NCBI RefSeq assembly: GCF_000258765.1
Contig: NZ_AJLT01000019.1
Coordinates: 62,001 to 126,000 of the forward strand
DNA: 64,000 nt
Origin: Gillisia marina
GTDB taxonomy: Bacteria > Bacteroidota > Bacteroidia > Flavobacteriales > Flavobacteriaceae
Direction of reading: 5' to 3'
Part shown: one piece after another, positions 1-8,916 of the stretch
Position numbering within the stretch: position 1 is the first letter of the stretch
Layout of the letters: each line of letters begins with the position of its first letter
Position numbers and translations under genes: made by a program
Notes under the pieces: generated by a model
The model's input: only the letters and a program-made list of their open reading frames with translations
Databases searched by the model: none
What the model was told of the DNA's origin: nothing

Positions 1-179
1 ATTTTAGGCATCTTAATATCGCATAAAACAAGATCGTATTCTTCATCTTTTATTTTCTCTATTCCAACTAATCCATCTTCAGCTTCTTCCAGTTGATAGG
101 ACTTGTTTTCTTCAGAAAGAATTTTAACTAAAACCCTACGAATTGCTGCTTCATCTTCTATTACTAAAATCTTCGCCAT
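1..179 (-). CDS. Response regulator, N-terminal receiver domain (cut by window edge)
   Basis: Reading the minus strand from ATG at 179 gives a receiver domain starting MAKILVIEDEAAIRRV, with the acidic pair near residue 8 and the likely phospho-acceptor Asp in DLVLCDIKMPK near residue 54. The frame runs off the window at base 1, so only about 59 residues are visible. Such domains accept a phosphate from a histidine kinase. The sequence resembles the receiver of flavobacterial sigma-54 (NtrC-type) regulators, but the output domain is outside the window, so that is inference. Its start overlaps the stop of the upstream outer-membrane protein gene (TAATG), implying translational coupling as the last visible gene of the operon. 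Confidence 0.85.
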   Translation of the reverse strand, partial: MAKILVIEDEAAIRRVLVKILSEENKSYQLEEAEDGLVGIEKIKDEEYDLVLCDIKMPK

Positions 180-1087
180 TATAATATACTGAATTTAAGA
201 CCTGTACGGCCATATAAAGAATTTGTGTCGTTTATGGTATAAACCCTATCCTGATTTTCATCTCTCAACCGAATTTTGTTAATAAGACTATGACCACCGT
301 AAATATAGAAAGAAAAATACTTTGAGAAATTCCATTCGTATCCAATCCCCGATAAAACTGTAGTCATCGAAATGTTTTGAGCCAATCTTTGATCTAAAGA
401 AGTAGTTGGATTAGTATTAAATTTGTTCTGGACATTGGCATAGAAGCCATCTATTGTTACATAAGCTTGGAGGGCGCTGTTCTCTGTAAAATAATATCTC
501 AAATTAGATTTTGGAACCCCTAAAGTATAAGACCACTTAGGATCGAATCTTTTATAATAATTAACGATGGGTAATGGAAATTTCACACTTGTAGAGGTGG
601 AATAACGCAATCCCAAAATTAACCTCCATGATCTTATATCTCCTTCTACTGAATCTCTTGATTTTATGAAGTAAACTGAGCCTGTATATTCAATATCTTC
701 ATTTTGTAGATCTCCTGTTTCAAAATTTGAGGTTGCGATTGCCTCTACTACTGCTCCAAATCTCCAATCCTCCGTCATTTTGAATGTATACCCCAAATTG
801 AAGGAGTATGCCTTTAAATTTTCTAAATTTTCAGTTAAAAACGGCGCATCATCTTTATATTGAAAATTCACATTTTCATATTGAATACCCGGTATTAAAT
901 ACGCTCCACTGTCATTCAACTTAATAGGGAATTTTAAGAAAGATTTAAACCGACTAAAAGAATTATCTGAATTAGACTGAGGGAAATAGGTGTATTCTAC
1001 CCTAACTAGATCGGTTGCCTGACCTTGCATTATGGTAGTTATTCCTATAAAAAATAAGAATAAGAATGCTTTAAGAATTCTCTTCAT
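179..1087 (-). CDS. Outer-membrane beta-barrel-like protein (DUF6268-like)
   Basis: About 302 residues. The start at 1087 is chosen over an upstream ATG because it gives a clear signal peptide (MKRILKAFLFLFFIGITTIM, then GQA). The rest is rich in alternating aromatic/polar strands (YTYFPQS, YNLGYTFK-like patterns) and ends in a hydrophobic residue after a short strand, as in outer-membrane barrels. It resembles the DUF6268 family of Bacteroidota; function unknown. It overlaps the end of the MscS gene by 17 bases and shares TAATG with the response regulator, so it belongs to the same operon. No catalytic motif is visible. Confidence 0.75.
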   Translation of the reverse strand: MKRILKAFLFLFFIGITTIMQGQATDLVRVEYTYFPQSNSDNSFSRFKSFLKFPIKLNDSGAYLIPGIQYENVNFQYKDDAPFLTENLENLKAYSFNLGYTFKMTEDWRFGAVVEAIATSNFETGDLQNEDIEYTGSVYFIKSRDSVEGDIRSWRLILGLRYSTSTSVKFPLPIVNYYKRFDPKWSYTLGVPKSNLRYYFTENSALQAYVTIDGFYANVQNKFNTNPTTSLDQRLAQNISMTTVLSGIGYEWNFSKYFSFYIYGGHSLINKIRLRDENQDRVYTINDTNSLYGRTGLKFSIL

Positions 1088-2006
1088 TTGCGGGCGGGAT
1101 TGTAGGATTACTTGCATTGGCAGGATAGAACATATGCACATCTCTTTGCGGGAAAGGAATGGTAATACTATTCAATCTGAATTTATGATCTATTTTAAAT
1201 CGCAACTGACTTTTAATTTTTGGATCTACAAAACTATCTGTAACGAAGAAATGTAGAGAAAAAACCAATGCCGAATCGCCAAAATCTTCAAAAAGTACAA
1301 AAGGTTCCGGTTTTTTAACTATTCCTGTTTGCTCTCGCGCACACTCCAATAAAATTGCCTGAACCTTTTCTGTATCGCTTCCGTAGGCAACTCCAACTTT
1401 TACGAATTCTCTGGTAGATCTATGATTTTGAGTGTAATTAAATAAGATCTCGCTTATAAACTTGTGATTAGGGATCACCATTACTTTATCATCCCTAGTT
1501 AACACACGTGTAGTCCTTAATTTAATATCTATCACTCTCCCAACACGTCCTTCCATTTCTACGATATCTCCTACTAAAAGAGATTTGTCTACTATAATAA
1601 AAAGACCCCCGATAATATCCTGAAAAAGTTCCTGCAAGGCTAGTCCTAAACCAACAAATAGTGCCGCAGATGCGGTAAGCAACACGGTAATATTTATTCC
1701 TGCAGAACTTAGGGTTACAATAATTACAATTAAATAAACCAGATACTTTATAAATTTGAAGACACTTATAAACTTAAGCTTATCATTTTCCTCTAACTTT
1801 CTAGTTAAGAAAACTCGAGTTAACCTAAGAGCAATTGTTGTAATAATAAAAGTAAAGATCACCAAAAGAACAATACCTACAGTTATTGTAACACCTTTGG
1901 TATCCTCTCCGGTAAAAGGATAAATAGTAAAATTCAGGAAATCTTGGATTAAACCCCAGATGTCCTTTTCTATTACTTCCTTAACTTTTTCTACATTCCC
2001 TTGCAT
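1071..2006 (-). CDS. MscS-family small-conductance mechanosensitive channel
   Basis: 311 residues. Three hydrophobic segments lie at about residues 41-62, 85-105 and 108-140, the last being the Gly/Ala-rich pore helix (ASAALFVGLGLALQELFQD). The MscS beta domain follows (LLVGDIVEMEGRVGRV, then RTTRVLTRDDKVMVIPNH), with an alpha/beta C-terminal domain. Members open under membrane tension to release solutes on osmotic down-shock in the inner membrane. The gene follows the ABC permease after 3 bases and overlaps the next gene, so it is co-transcribed. Length and domain order are normal for compact MscS homologues. Confidence 0.92.
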   Translation of the reverse strand: MQGNVEKVKEVIEKDIWGLIQDFLNFTIYPFTGEDTKGVTITVGIVLLVIFTFIITTIALRLTRVFLTRKLEENDKLKFISVFKFIKYLVYLIVIIVTLSSAGINITVLLTASAALFVGLGLALQELFQDIIGGLFIIVDKSLLVGDIVEMEGRVGRVIDIKLRTTRVLTRDDKVMVIPNHKFISEILFNYTQNHRSTREFVKVGVAYGSDTEKVQAILLECAREQTGIVKKPEPFVLFEDFGDSALVFSLHFFVTDSFVDPKIKSQLRFKIDHKFRLNSITIPFPQRDVHMFYPANASNPTIPPANEENS

Positions 2007-2009
2007 TCA

Positions 2010-3305
2010 TTAGTATTTAATCCATTTATACAATTCTTTATAGGTTGGCTTTTTACCATACATTAAAATTCCTACTCTATAAATTTTAGCAGCCAACCAC
2101 ACTATCCCGGCATTACTCACAAATAATATAATTACCGAAATCGCTAACTCATACCATGGCACCCCAAACGGGATTCGCATGAGCATAACTATTGGGGAGG
2201 TTAACGGAATCATAGAAAAAATGGTGGAAACCGTTCCGTGTGGATTTTCGATTACAGAGAAAAAACCAACATAAATCCCGAGCATTAATGGCAAGATTAT
2301 AGGGAACATAAATTGCTGGGTATCGGTCTCAGAATCTACGGCCGCGCCAATAGCTGCATAAATAGCACTATAAAGGAAATAACCACCTATAAAGTAAACC
2401 AGAAATGAAACTATTAATGTAAGAATTGGCAAGTTGGTAATATCTATAATTAGCTGCTGCATTTCCCCATTAGAGACCTGCTCTATATCTTGCATTTGAG
2501 GTTGTCCTTCCATTAAATTCATCCCGGTTAGAGAAGAAGTGATAAATAGAAGAACGGTTCCTAAAATAACCCAGATAGAAAACTGGGTAATTCCCGCCAA
2601 CGAGGTTCCTATAATTTTCCCAAGCATCAGCTGAATAGGCTTTACAGAAGAAATAATAATTTCGATTATTCGATTTGTTTTTTCCTCGATTACACTGCGC
2701 ATTACCATGTTTCCGTAGATAATAATGAACATCATAAGTAGATATCCCGCTGCGCCTCCAAATATCATCTTTACATAATTAGACATTTTCGAGGTTCGTT
2801 TTCCTTCAAAATTCTCTATTCGAATATCTACTTTAGCCTCTGCCGCTTTAATTTGCGAAATATCCATCCCACGAGATATAAGCTCACGGGTTGTAAGATT
2901 TTCTGAAACGGTACGCTCAATATGTCTTAGAATTCCAATTGATGGAGCTTCTTTTCCAAAAAATCGAATAGATTTAGCTAACTCTACATTATCTTGAGTG
3001 TCCGGAATGTATAATACCCCATAATATTCCTTTTCCTTTACCAAAAGTTTAGCGTCCTCTAAGGAAACTGCCGATACATCTACAAAATCTATTTCATCTT
3101 TATTCTCAAATTGCCCTTGAAACAAGCCACTGTCGTCTTTTACTGCAATAGTATGAGTTTCGCTGTTATTAAGCATACTTAAATAGGCAACCAAGGAAAA
3201 CATACCCACAAGAATTAAAGGGCTCAAGAAGGTCATCACTATAAAGGTCTTATTTCTTACCCTTGCCAGATACTCTCTGTGAATAATTAGTCTTAAGTTA
3301 TTCAT
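2010..3305 (-). CDS. ABC-2 type transporter permease (NatB-like)
   Basis: About 431 residues from ATG at 3305, which lies within the end of the ATPase gene (8-base overlap); a longer reading adds ten residues that only shadow the ATPase frame. One N-terminal transmembrane helix (near residues 22-45) is followed by a large periplasmic domain to about residue 185, then five or more helices, the ABC-2 exporter layout. The segment around VIEEKTNRIIEIIISS is the coupling-helix motif typical of NatB/YhaP-like permeases. It would pair with the ATPase encoded just upstream. Substrate unknown; Na+ or drug/lipid export are possibilities from the family. Confidence 0.9.
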   Translation of the reverse strand: MNNLRLIIHREYLARVRNKTFIVMTFLSPLILVGMFSLVAYLSMLNNSETHTIAVKDDSGLFQGQFENKDEIDFVDVSAVSLEDAKLLVKEKEYYGVLYIPDTQDNVELAKSIRFFGKEAPSIGILRHIERTVSENLTTRELISRGMDISQIKAAEAKVDIRIENFEGKRTSKMSNYVKMIFGGAAGYLLMMFIIIYGNMVMRSVIEEKTNRIIEIIISSVKPIQLMLGKIIGTSLAGITQFSIWVILGTVLLFITSSLTGMNLMEGQPQMQDIEQVSNGEMQQLIIDITNLPILTLIVSFLVYFIGGYFLYSAIYAAIGAAVDSETDTQQFMFPIILPLMLGIYVGFFSVIENPHGTVSTIFSMIPLTSPIVMLMRIPFGVPWYELAISVIILFVSNAGIVWLAAKIYRVGILMYGKKPTYKELYKWIKY

Positions 3306-4227
3306 TTGTAGTAACGGTTTTAATAAAGATGTCATTTACTGAAGGAACTACCTCCACAAAGTGATTCACTCTGGATTTGGTAATTAAATACTGTAAAAGA
3401 TCGTTGGGAGATTCATTTGGTTTTATTTGAATACTCAGTTTCAAATCGTCGGATAGTGATTTAAACTGTGCTTTTCCAATTTTAAAATTTCCATTTAACT
3501 CCGAAAGTAATTCATTTTCATTGAAGGGATTCATGCCAACTTCAAAAGTGTTGGTTTTATATTGTCTTTTAATATCGTCTACTTTTCCGTCCAATAGTTT
3601 ATTAGACTCATGGATTAATGCCATATAATCGCATAATTCCTCTACACTTTCCATTCTATGCGTAGAAAATAAGATCGTGGCACCTTCATTTCGAAGCTGC
3701 AAAATTTCATTTTTAATAAGATCTGCATTTACAGGATCAAAACCACTGAAGGGTTCGTCAAAAATCAAAAGTTTTGGACGGTGCAGGACGGTAATAACAA
3801 ATTGTACTTTCTGGGCCATCCCTTTGGAGAGTTCCTGAATCTTTTTATCCCACCAGTGTTTAATGTCTAATTTGGTAAACCAATAATCTAACTGTTCTTT
3901 AGCTTCAGCTTTAGTTAGACCTTTTAATCTGGCAAGATATAAAGCTTGCTCTCCTACCTTCATCGACTTATAAAGTCCGCGTTCCTCGGGTAAGTATCCT
4001 ATATGAGCTACATCATTAGGCTGTAACGGCTTTCCGTCTAAATGTACCACACCACTATCCGGCATGGTAATTTGATTTATTATCCTAATAAAAGTGGTCT
4101 TTCCCGCACCATTTGGCCCTAAAAGTCCGAAAATACTTTCTCTAGGGATATTGATGGAGACATTATTTAGTGCAGTAAAATTTCCAAATTTTTTGCAAAT
4201 ATTTTCTGCAACCAGAAGATTATCCAT
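3298..4227 (-). CDS. ABC transporter ATP-binding protein (NatA-like)
   Basis: 309 residues. Walker A GPNGAGKTT at residues 37-45, signature ELSKGMAQK at about 133-141, Walker B LLIFDEP at 154-160, with the H-loop in FSTHRME. The C-terminal 80 residues form the extra domain common in ABC-2 exporter ATPases (DUF4162-like). It powers the permease encoded immediately downstream, with which it overlaps by 8 bases. It is the first gene of a five-gene minus-strand operon (ATPase, permease, MscS, outer-membrane protein, response regulator). The combination suggests an envelope-related function, which is inference. Confidence 0.93.
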   Translation of the reverse strand: MDNLLVAENICKKFGNFTALNNVSINIPRESIFGLLGPNGAGKTTFIRIINQITMPDSGVVHLDGKPLQPNDVAHIGYLPEERGLYKSMKVGEQALYLARLKGLTKAEAKEQLDYWFTKLDIKHWWDKKIQELSKGMAQKVQFVITVLHRPKLLIFDEPFSGFDPVNADLIKNEILQLRNEGATILFSTHRMESVEELCDYMALIHESNKLLDGKVDDIKRQYKTNTFEVGMNPFNENELLSELNGNFKIGKAQFKSLSDDLKLSIQIKPNESPNDLLQYLITKSRVNHFVEVVPSVNDIFIKTVTTNE

Positions 4228-4372
4228 AAAATTCTATTATCTCGTAAATATATTGAAATCGTGCAGAAATGCTTTTATATACCTAAGATTTTATTTCAAG
4301 CCTTTTAGTGCATATTTATAAAACAAAAACCCACCCTCAAAATAGTATTAAGGATGGGAAAAAAATTGCTAT

Positions 4373-4410
4373 GAAAAAGAAAAAGTATCACTAATTAGAT
4401 TAGTGATACT
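4373..4410 (-). terminator. Rho-independent terminator after dnaJ
   Basis: A perfect 12-bp stem (AGTATCACTAAT, loop TAG, ATTAGTGATACT) occupies 4384-4410. On the minus strand it is followed by a T-rich tract (ACTTTTTCTTTTTC). It lies 35 bases past the dnaJ stop, so it should end the grpE-dnaJ transcript before the ABC operon. A weaker hairpin (CCCACCCT/AGGATGGG) lies at about 4330-4358. Confidence 0.8.
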
Positions 4411-4444
4411 CAAATATATAAAAATTATCTTAAAGTTTTCTTAA

Positions 4445-5567
4445 TTACGAAAACATATCTTTTACCTTCTCGAAAAAGGATTTGTCACTTTTCTCTGGGT
4501 TAGGCTGGAAATTATCGTCTGTAGCCATCTTCTCGAAAAATTCTTTTTGTTCCTTATTCAATACTTTTGGCGTCCAAACATTTACATGTACTAAAAGATC
4601 TCCTTTTCCATACCCATTAATGTTCGAAATACCTTTACCTCGAAGTCTCAATATTTTTCCAGATTGTACTCCTTCATCTATTTTAATGCGCACTTTTCCG
4701 GAAACTGTATCTATTTCCCTACTAGCACCTAAAACTGCTTCAGAATAACTTATATAAAGATCGTAATGAAGATTATCTCCTTCTCGTTGTAAGCTAGGAT
4801 GCGGTTTTTCTTCAATAGCAACTAAAAGATCTCCCGGGATACCATTTCCTGGAGCCTCGTTCCCTTTGTGAGAAACTTTTAACTGCATTCCATCTTCCAC
4901 CCCAGCAGGGATTTTAATGGTTACAGTTTCTTCTTTCACCTTAAGTCCGTGAGCATCTGCATCTGCAGGCTTCTTGTCTATCGTTTGCCCTGCACCACCA
5001 CAAGCTGTACATGGAGAAGCGGTTTGCATTCTACCAAGAATTGTGTTGGTAATTCGGGTTACCTGCCCAGTACCATTACAAGTAGAGCATGTTTTATAAG
5101 TGGTTCCTTCTGCTTGAACCTTACGCTTTACTTTTATCTTTTTCTCGGTACCATTGGCAATTTCCTCTAGGGTTAGACTCACTCTAATACGCAAGTTGCT
5201 CCCTTTAACTCTTCTTTGGCCGCCACCGCCACCGAAGCCTCCAAAACCGGAGAATCCGCCGCCACCGCCGCCGAAAATATCACCAAATTGGCTGAATATG
5301 TCGTCCATATTCATGCCGCCTCCGCCACCACCGCCGAAACCACCTTCGAATGCTTGGTGACCAAAACGATCGTATTTAGCACGCTTATCATCGTTGCTTA
5401 GAATTTCGTAAGCCTCTGCTGCTTTTTTGAAAGATTCCTCCGCATTACTATCTCCTGGATTTTTATCTGGGTGAAATTCTATCGCCTTCTTTCTATAAGC
5501 CTTTTTTTATTTCTGCTTTCGTTGCAGATTTGCTTAATCCTAATATTTCGTAATAATCCTGTTTCAT
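4445..5567 (-). CDS. dnaJ: Chaperone DnaJ, with apparent +1 frameshift in the J domain
   Basis: Co-chaperone that stimulates DnaK ATPase and delivers unfolded clients. From ATG at 5567 the frame gives [20 protein letters not shown] and then stops after KKGL. Removing one T from the T7 run at 5502-5508 restores [19 protein letters not shown], including the HPD motif, and continues through a Gly/Phe-rich linker into the long open frame to 4445, giving about 373 residues, the normal length. The zinc-finger region has only two CxxCxGxG motifs (CSTCNGTG and CTACGGAG) instead of four. The two substrate-binding domains (about 130-370) look intact. It lies 41 bases after grpE on the same strand. Loss of DnaJ would be costly, so a sequencing indel is likelier than a true pseudogene. 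Confidence 0.9.
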
Positions 5568-5608
5568 TTTGTGGTTTTGTGATTTCTAAATAGTGACATA
5601 ATTCTGAA

Positions 5609-6181
5609 TTATTTTCCTGTCACCACTTTTGGATAGCGAATAATTTTATCTCCAAGCTTATATCCGCGTTCTACCACATCAACAATTTTGCCTTTCAATT
5701 TATCTGAAGGAGCCGGAATTTGAGTAATTGCCTCATGCATATCTGCATCAAAAACATCACCTTGCTTTACATTCATTGGTTCTAGACCTTTATTTAGTAA
5801 GGTTTCATTGAATTTATTGTAAATAAGTTCTACTCCTTTTAGCAAGTTTTTATCTTTCGCTTTCTTAATTTCATTCATCGCTCTGTCAAAATCATCTAAA
5901 ACGGGTAACATAGCTGACATAACTTCTTGATTAGCGGTCTTAAATAACTCAATTCGCTCCTTAGAGGTACGTCTCTTGAAATTTTCAAATTCAGCAAAAA
6001 GCCTTAAAAACTTATCTTTTTCTTTTTCCAAATCTGCTTTTAACTGATCGTTTTCCGAAAGCTCTTCTCCATCTGCTCCCGCATCTACTTCCTCAATTGC
6101 TTCATCCAGAAGCTCTTCTATTTGATCTTTAACAGTCTCGTTATTTTGTTCGCTATTATTGGTATCCTTATGTTTATCCAT
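5609..6181 (-). CDS. grpE: Nucleotide exchange factor GrpE
   Basis: 190 residues from ATG at 6181; an upstream in-frame ATG at 6208 would only add nine unlikely residues. An acidic N-terminus is followed by a long coiled-coil helix (LKADLEKEKDKFLRLFAEFENFKRRT region, residues about 50-85) and the C-terminal beta domain ending in the GrpE signature (VVERGYKLGDKIIRYPKV). It releases ADP from DnaK so that clients can be freed, in the cytoplasm. The partner dnaJ follows after 41 bases, forming the usual flavobacterial grpE-dnaJ operon. Full length and intact. Confidence 0.96.
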   Translation of the reverse strand: MDKHKDTNNSEQNNETVKDQIEELLDEAIEEVDAGADGEELSENDQLKADLEKEKDKFLRLFAEFENFKRRTSKERIELFKTANQEVMSAMLPVLDDFDRAMNEIKKAKDKNLLKGVELIYNKFNETLLNKGLEPMNVKQGDVFDADMHEAITQIPAPSDKLKGKIVDVVERGYKLGDKIIRYPKVVTGK

Positions 6182-6300
6182 TATTGTGCAAAATTTGTTT
6201 TCATGCAAAGGACAAATTTGTTGCCAATCCTCTTAAAATGTCAAAATGTCATCTGAAAAACTTTAATATACATTTATGAAACGTGCATTGATAAGCTTGT

Positions 6301-6308
6301 TACTTTTG
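6301..6308 (+). promoter_or_regulatory. Promoter -7 element for the YceI gene
   Basis: TACTTTTG matches the Bacteroidota -7 consensus TAnnTTTG, 24 bases before the chosen ATG at 6333. No TTTG is found at the ideal upstream spacing. It places transcription start near 6314, which rules out the longer reading from ATG 6276. Confidence 0.45.
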
Positions 6309-6332
6309 CATTTCATTAAAATTAAATTTAAA

Positions 6333-7001
6333 ATGAAAAAAACTGTATTAAATATCTTTACAATTGCAGCAATTGGATTAGCAACTGTTGGATGTAAAAA
6401 CGAAAATAAAGAAGTTGAGACTACAGACGCTCAGGAAGTTGCAGATGCAACTATGGAAGCTGTTGCTTTTAAAGTAGACACTACTGCTTCTGTTATTAAC
6501 TGGCAAGGTGAAAAGCCTACCGGAACTCACATGGGAACTGTAAAATTAACTGAAGGAACTTTTAAAGCTAACGATAGCGTTATTGAAAGTGGAACTTTTG
6601 TTATAGACATGACTTCTCTTGTTGCTAACGATCTTGAAGGAGACATGAAAATGAATCTTGAAAAGCACCTTAAAGGTACTGTAGAAGGTAAAGAAGGAGA
6701 TTTCTTTAATGTAACTAAGTATCCTACTGGTACTTTTGAAGTTACTGGAGTTTCAGAAAAAGATGGAAAAACAATGTTACAAGGTAATCTTACTTTAAAA
6801 GATGTTACCAAAAATGTTGAATTTCCTGTAACTATTAATATGAATGAAGACACTATCGAATTGACTAGTGAAAAATTCAATATTGATAGAACTAAATGGA
6901 ATGTGAATTATGGTTCTAAATCTGTATTTGACGGATTAGGAGATAAATTCATCAACGATGAGATTGAATTGATGATTGAAGTAAAAGCTAAGAAAGCTTA
7001 A
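6333..7001 (+). CDS. YceI-family lipoprotein
   Basis: 222 residues. A lipoprotein signal (MKKTVLNIFTIAAIGLATVGC, with Cys at about residue 21 as lipid anchor) is followed by an acidic linker and the YceI beta-barrel domain from about residue 45 (FKVDTTASVINWQGEKPTGTH, then KNVEFPVTI). YceI proteins are lipocalin-like and bind long isoprenoid or amide lipids; stress and acid responses have been linked to them. Start chosen for the signal peptide and the -7 element upstream. It is divergent from grpE and ends at a strong shared terminator. Confidence 0.92.
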   Translation: MKKTVLNIFTIAAIGLATVGCKNENKEVETTDAQEVADATMEAVAFKVDTTASVINWQGEKPTGTHMGTVKLTEGTFKANDSVIESGTFVIDMTSLVANDLEGDMKMNLEKHLKGTVEGKEGDFFNVTKYPTGTFEVTGVSEKDGKTMLQGNLTLKDVTKNVEFPVTINMNEDTIELTSEKFNIDRTKWNVNYGSKSVFDGLGDKFINDEIELMIEVKAKKA

Positions 7002-7021
7002 TTCTTTCAAAACATATATAG

Positions 7022-7056
7022 AAAAAGAGGCTGCAAATTGCAGCCTCTTTTTTTTT
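7022..7056. terminator. Bidirectional terminator between convergent genes
   Basis: A long stem (AAAAAGAGGCTGCAA paired with TTGCAGCCTCTTTTT) flanked by A and T tracts sits between the YceI gene and the convergent epimerase gene. Its right edge includes the stop codon of the minus-strand gene. It can serve both strands. Confidence 0.9.
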
Positions 7057-7957
7057 ACAGTAAATTCTCTAATGCTTTGGTTAGATTTTTATATTTAAAT
7101 GAAAAACCGGTATTTTCTATTTTATCTGAACTCACCAACTGGCTAGACAATACAACTGTAGACATATCTCCCAACGCCACTTTTAAAGCAATTGCAGGAA
7201 CATTTGGCAACCAAACATTTTTATCCAATTGCTTAGCGATCGCTTCCATTAATTCATTATTTGTAACCGGGTTTGGAGCCACTGCATTATAAACACCTTC
7301 CAGGTCATTCTCCAAGACATGGATATATAGATCTGCAAGATCTTCTAAATGAATCCATGATTGCCATTGTTTCCCACTCCCAAAAGCTGCTCCTAAATTA
7401 AAGTCTGCCGGTTCTTTCATTTTTTGGAGTGCACCACCATTTGAAGCTAGCACTAATCCCGTTCGAACTTTTGCCACCTTTATATTTAATTTTTTAAAAC
7501 TATCGGCAGCTGCCTCCCATTTCTCTACAACCTCGCCTAAAAAAGAATCATCCCGTTTCTCATCCTCTTCATAATAAAGATTTTGCAAAGAACTAGGATA
7601 AATACCCACTGCGCTAGCAGATATAAATTGAGAGACCGATGAGTTTGTTTTTTTTAGAGTATTCAATAGTAAATTGGCAGATTCTATCCTGCTATCTAAT
7701 ATTTCCTGCTTATAACTGGATGTCCATCGTTTTGCGATACTGGCACCGGCAAGATGAAAGATGGCATCTATTCCATCCAAACATTTAGAATCAATTTCAT
7801 TATTAGCAGGATCCCAATAGAAGCCTTTATAATGATCTTTAGTCTTTATCTTATCCTTGCTCGTGGTTAGATAATTAACATCAATCCCTTTTTTTAAACA
7901 TTTCTTAGCGATTCTCGAACCAACTAAACCCGTAGCACCTGTAATTAGAACTCGCAT
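7055..7957 (-). CDS. TIGR01777-family NAD(P)-dependent epimerase (YfcH/SDR39U1-like)
   Basis: 300 residues. The N-terminal nucleotide-binding glycine motif (ITGATGLVGSRIA, residues 5-17) and the family's typical segments are present: HLAGASIAKRW, an SASAVGIYP block with the SDR Ser and a Tyr, and the C-terminal DUF1731-like portion (VWLPNVPAIALKVALGDM). These are extended short-chain dehydrogenase-like proteins whose substrate is not established. It stands alone between its own terminator and the mnmD gene 72 bases upstream, with which it could be co-transcribed. Complete length. Confidence 0.9.
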   Translation of the reverse strand: MRVLITGATGLVGSRIAKKCLKKGIDVNYLTTSKDKIKTKDHYKGFYWDPANNEIDSKCLDGIDAIFHLAGASIAKRWTSSYKQEILDSRIESANLLLNTLKKTNSSVSQFISASAVGIYPSSLQNLYYEEDEKRDDSFLGEVVEKWEAAADSFKKLNIKVAKVRTGLVLASNGGALQKMKEPADFNLGAAFGSGKQWQSWIHLEDLADLYIHVLENDLEGVYNAVAPNPVTNNELMEAIAKQLDKNVWLPNVPAIALKVALGDMSTVVLSSQLVSSDKIENTGFSFKYKNLTKALENLL

Positions 7958-8029
7958 ATTTTTTTTCTTTACAAGTTAGCTAGAGACTTCTTTGAAAACT
8001 AAGATTTTCACTAGGTTTAACAGCACGAT

Positions 8030-8707
8030 CTATATTTTTTTTGTTGCCCTTAACATTTCCCTTTTTCCGGGAGGTCCTGCTAATCTTTCAACGATAAATC
8101 CCACTTCCAACATTGCCCGTCTCACACTGCCTTTCGCGGCATAAGTTACAAGAACACCATTATTCTTTAGGGCATTATACATTTTGTTAAAAATCTCTAC
8201 CGACCACAGTTCCGGTTGAACTCTGGCCCCAAAAGCATCGAAATAGATTAAATCGTACAATTCTATATCGATTATATCCTGAAAAAACTTTTGCTGTTTA
8301 GTAAGATTGAAAGATTTTGTGATCGCTATTTTATTTTCCCATTCACTTTGATGGATCTTTCCGAAAAAATCTATGGCTAAAGGTTGCTGGAGTACTTTGC
8401 TGAAATTCAATTTTTCTACCTCGTCCAGAACTACTGGATAAGCTTCTACACCGGTATAATTAATCGATATATTTTGATTTTGAGCTTCTTCCCAAGTCAC
8501 TAAAGAATTTAATCCGGTTCCGAAGCCAATTTCTAGAATTGAAATTTCATTTAAATCTTCTCTTTTACACACAGGGATTAAGCCCATATCTATAAAAACA
8601 TGCCTAGCTTCCTGTAAAGCTCCATGTTTAGAATGATATTGCTCATTCCATTCTGGAATATGAATAGTTGAAGAACCATCTCCTGTAATTATTATTTCTC
8701 TTTTCAA
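8030..8707 (-). CDS. mnmD: tRNA U34 methyltransferase MnmD (stand-alone MnmC methylase domain)
   Basis: 225 residues. A SAM-binding motif ILEIGFGTGLNSL lies near residues 58-70, with the acidic NPxF-like region LIYFDAFGARVQPELWS further on, as in the methyltransferase half of MnmC. It converts nm5(s2)U to mnm5(s2)U at the tRNA wobble base. The FAD oxidase half found in enterobacterial MnmC is absent, which is normal for many non-proteobacterial MnmD proteins. The start codon is TTG at 8707: no in-frame ATG exists between the upstream stop and the conserved N-terminus, and a TAATTTTG element lies 19 bases before it. Confidence 0.88.
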   Translation of the reverse strand: MKREIIITGDGSSTIHIPEWNEQYHSKHGALQEARHVFIDMGLIPVCKREDLNEISILEIGFGTGLNSLVTWEEAQNQNISINYTGVEAYPVVLDEVEKLNFSKVLQQPLAIDFFGKIHQSEWENKIAITKSFNLTKQQKFFQDIIDIELYDLIYFDAFGARVQPELWSVEIFNKMYNALKNNGVLVTYAAKGSVRRAMLEVGFIVERLAGPPGKREMLRATKKI

Positions 8708-8726
8708 GTCTGAAGCTATTTTGAAG

Positions 8727-8734
8727 CAAAATTA
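8727..8734 (-). promoter_or_regulatory. Promoter -7 element for mnmD
   Basis: On the minus strand the bases read TAATTTTG, an exact TAnnTTTG match, 19 bases ahead of the TTG start. It supports the short leader and the non-ATG start. No upstream TTTG at ideal spacing was found. Confidence 0.4.
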
Positions 8735-8866
8735 ATCTATTAAATATGGATCCTGTGAGATTGAAATAGAAATTTAAACACCAACTTATAGATCTTAAAT
8801 AATAGAAATTAAAGACCATATACAATCTCACTTTTATCACTTGTTAAATTAATAGATACCCACAAC

Positions 8867-8896
8867 TTTGATTTCATTTTAAAATGGGTAAATTTG
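8867..8896 (+). promoter_or_regulatory. Bacteroidota promoter for ilvE (TTTG-N18-TAAATTTG)
   Basis: TTTG at 8867-8870 and TAAATTTG at 8889-8896 are separated by 18 bases, close to the Bacteroidota consensus. Transcription would begin near 8902. That excludes the in-frame ATG at 8884 and supports translation from 8917. Confidence 0.78.
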
Positions 8897-8916
8897 CAAA
8901 TACTAAAAAAGACACA

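Noticed and set aside
5154-5401. Pro/Ala-rich plus-strand open frames opposite dnaJ
   Set aside because: They mirror the Gly/Phe-rich linker of dnaJ on the other strand and have no start context or homology-like features.
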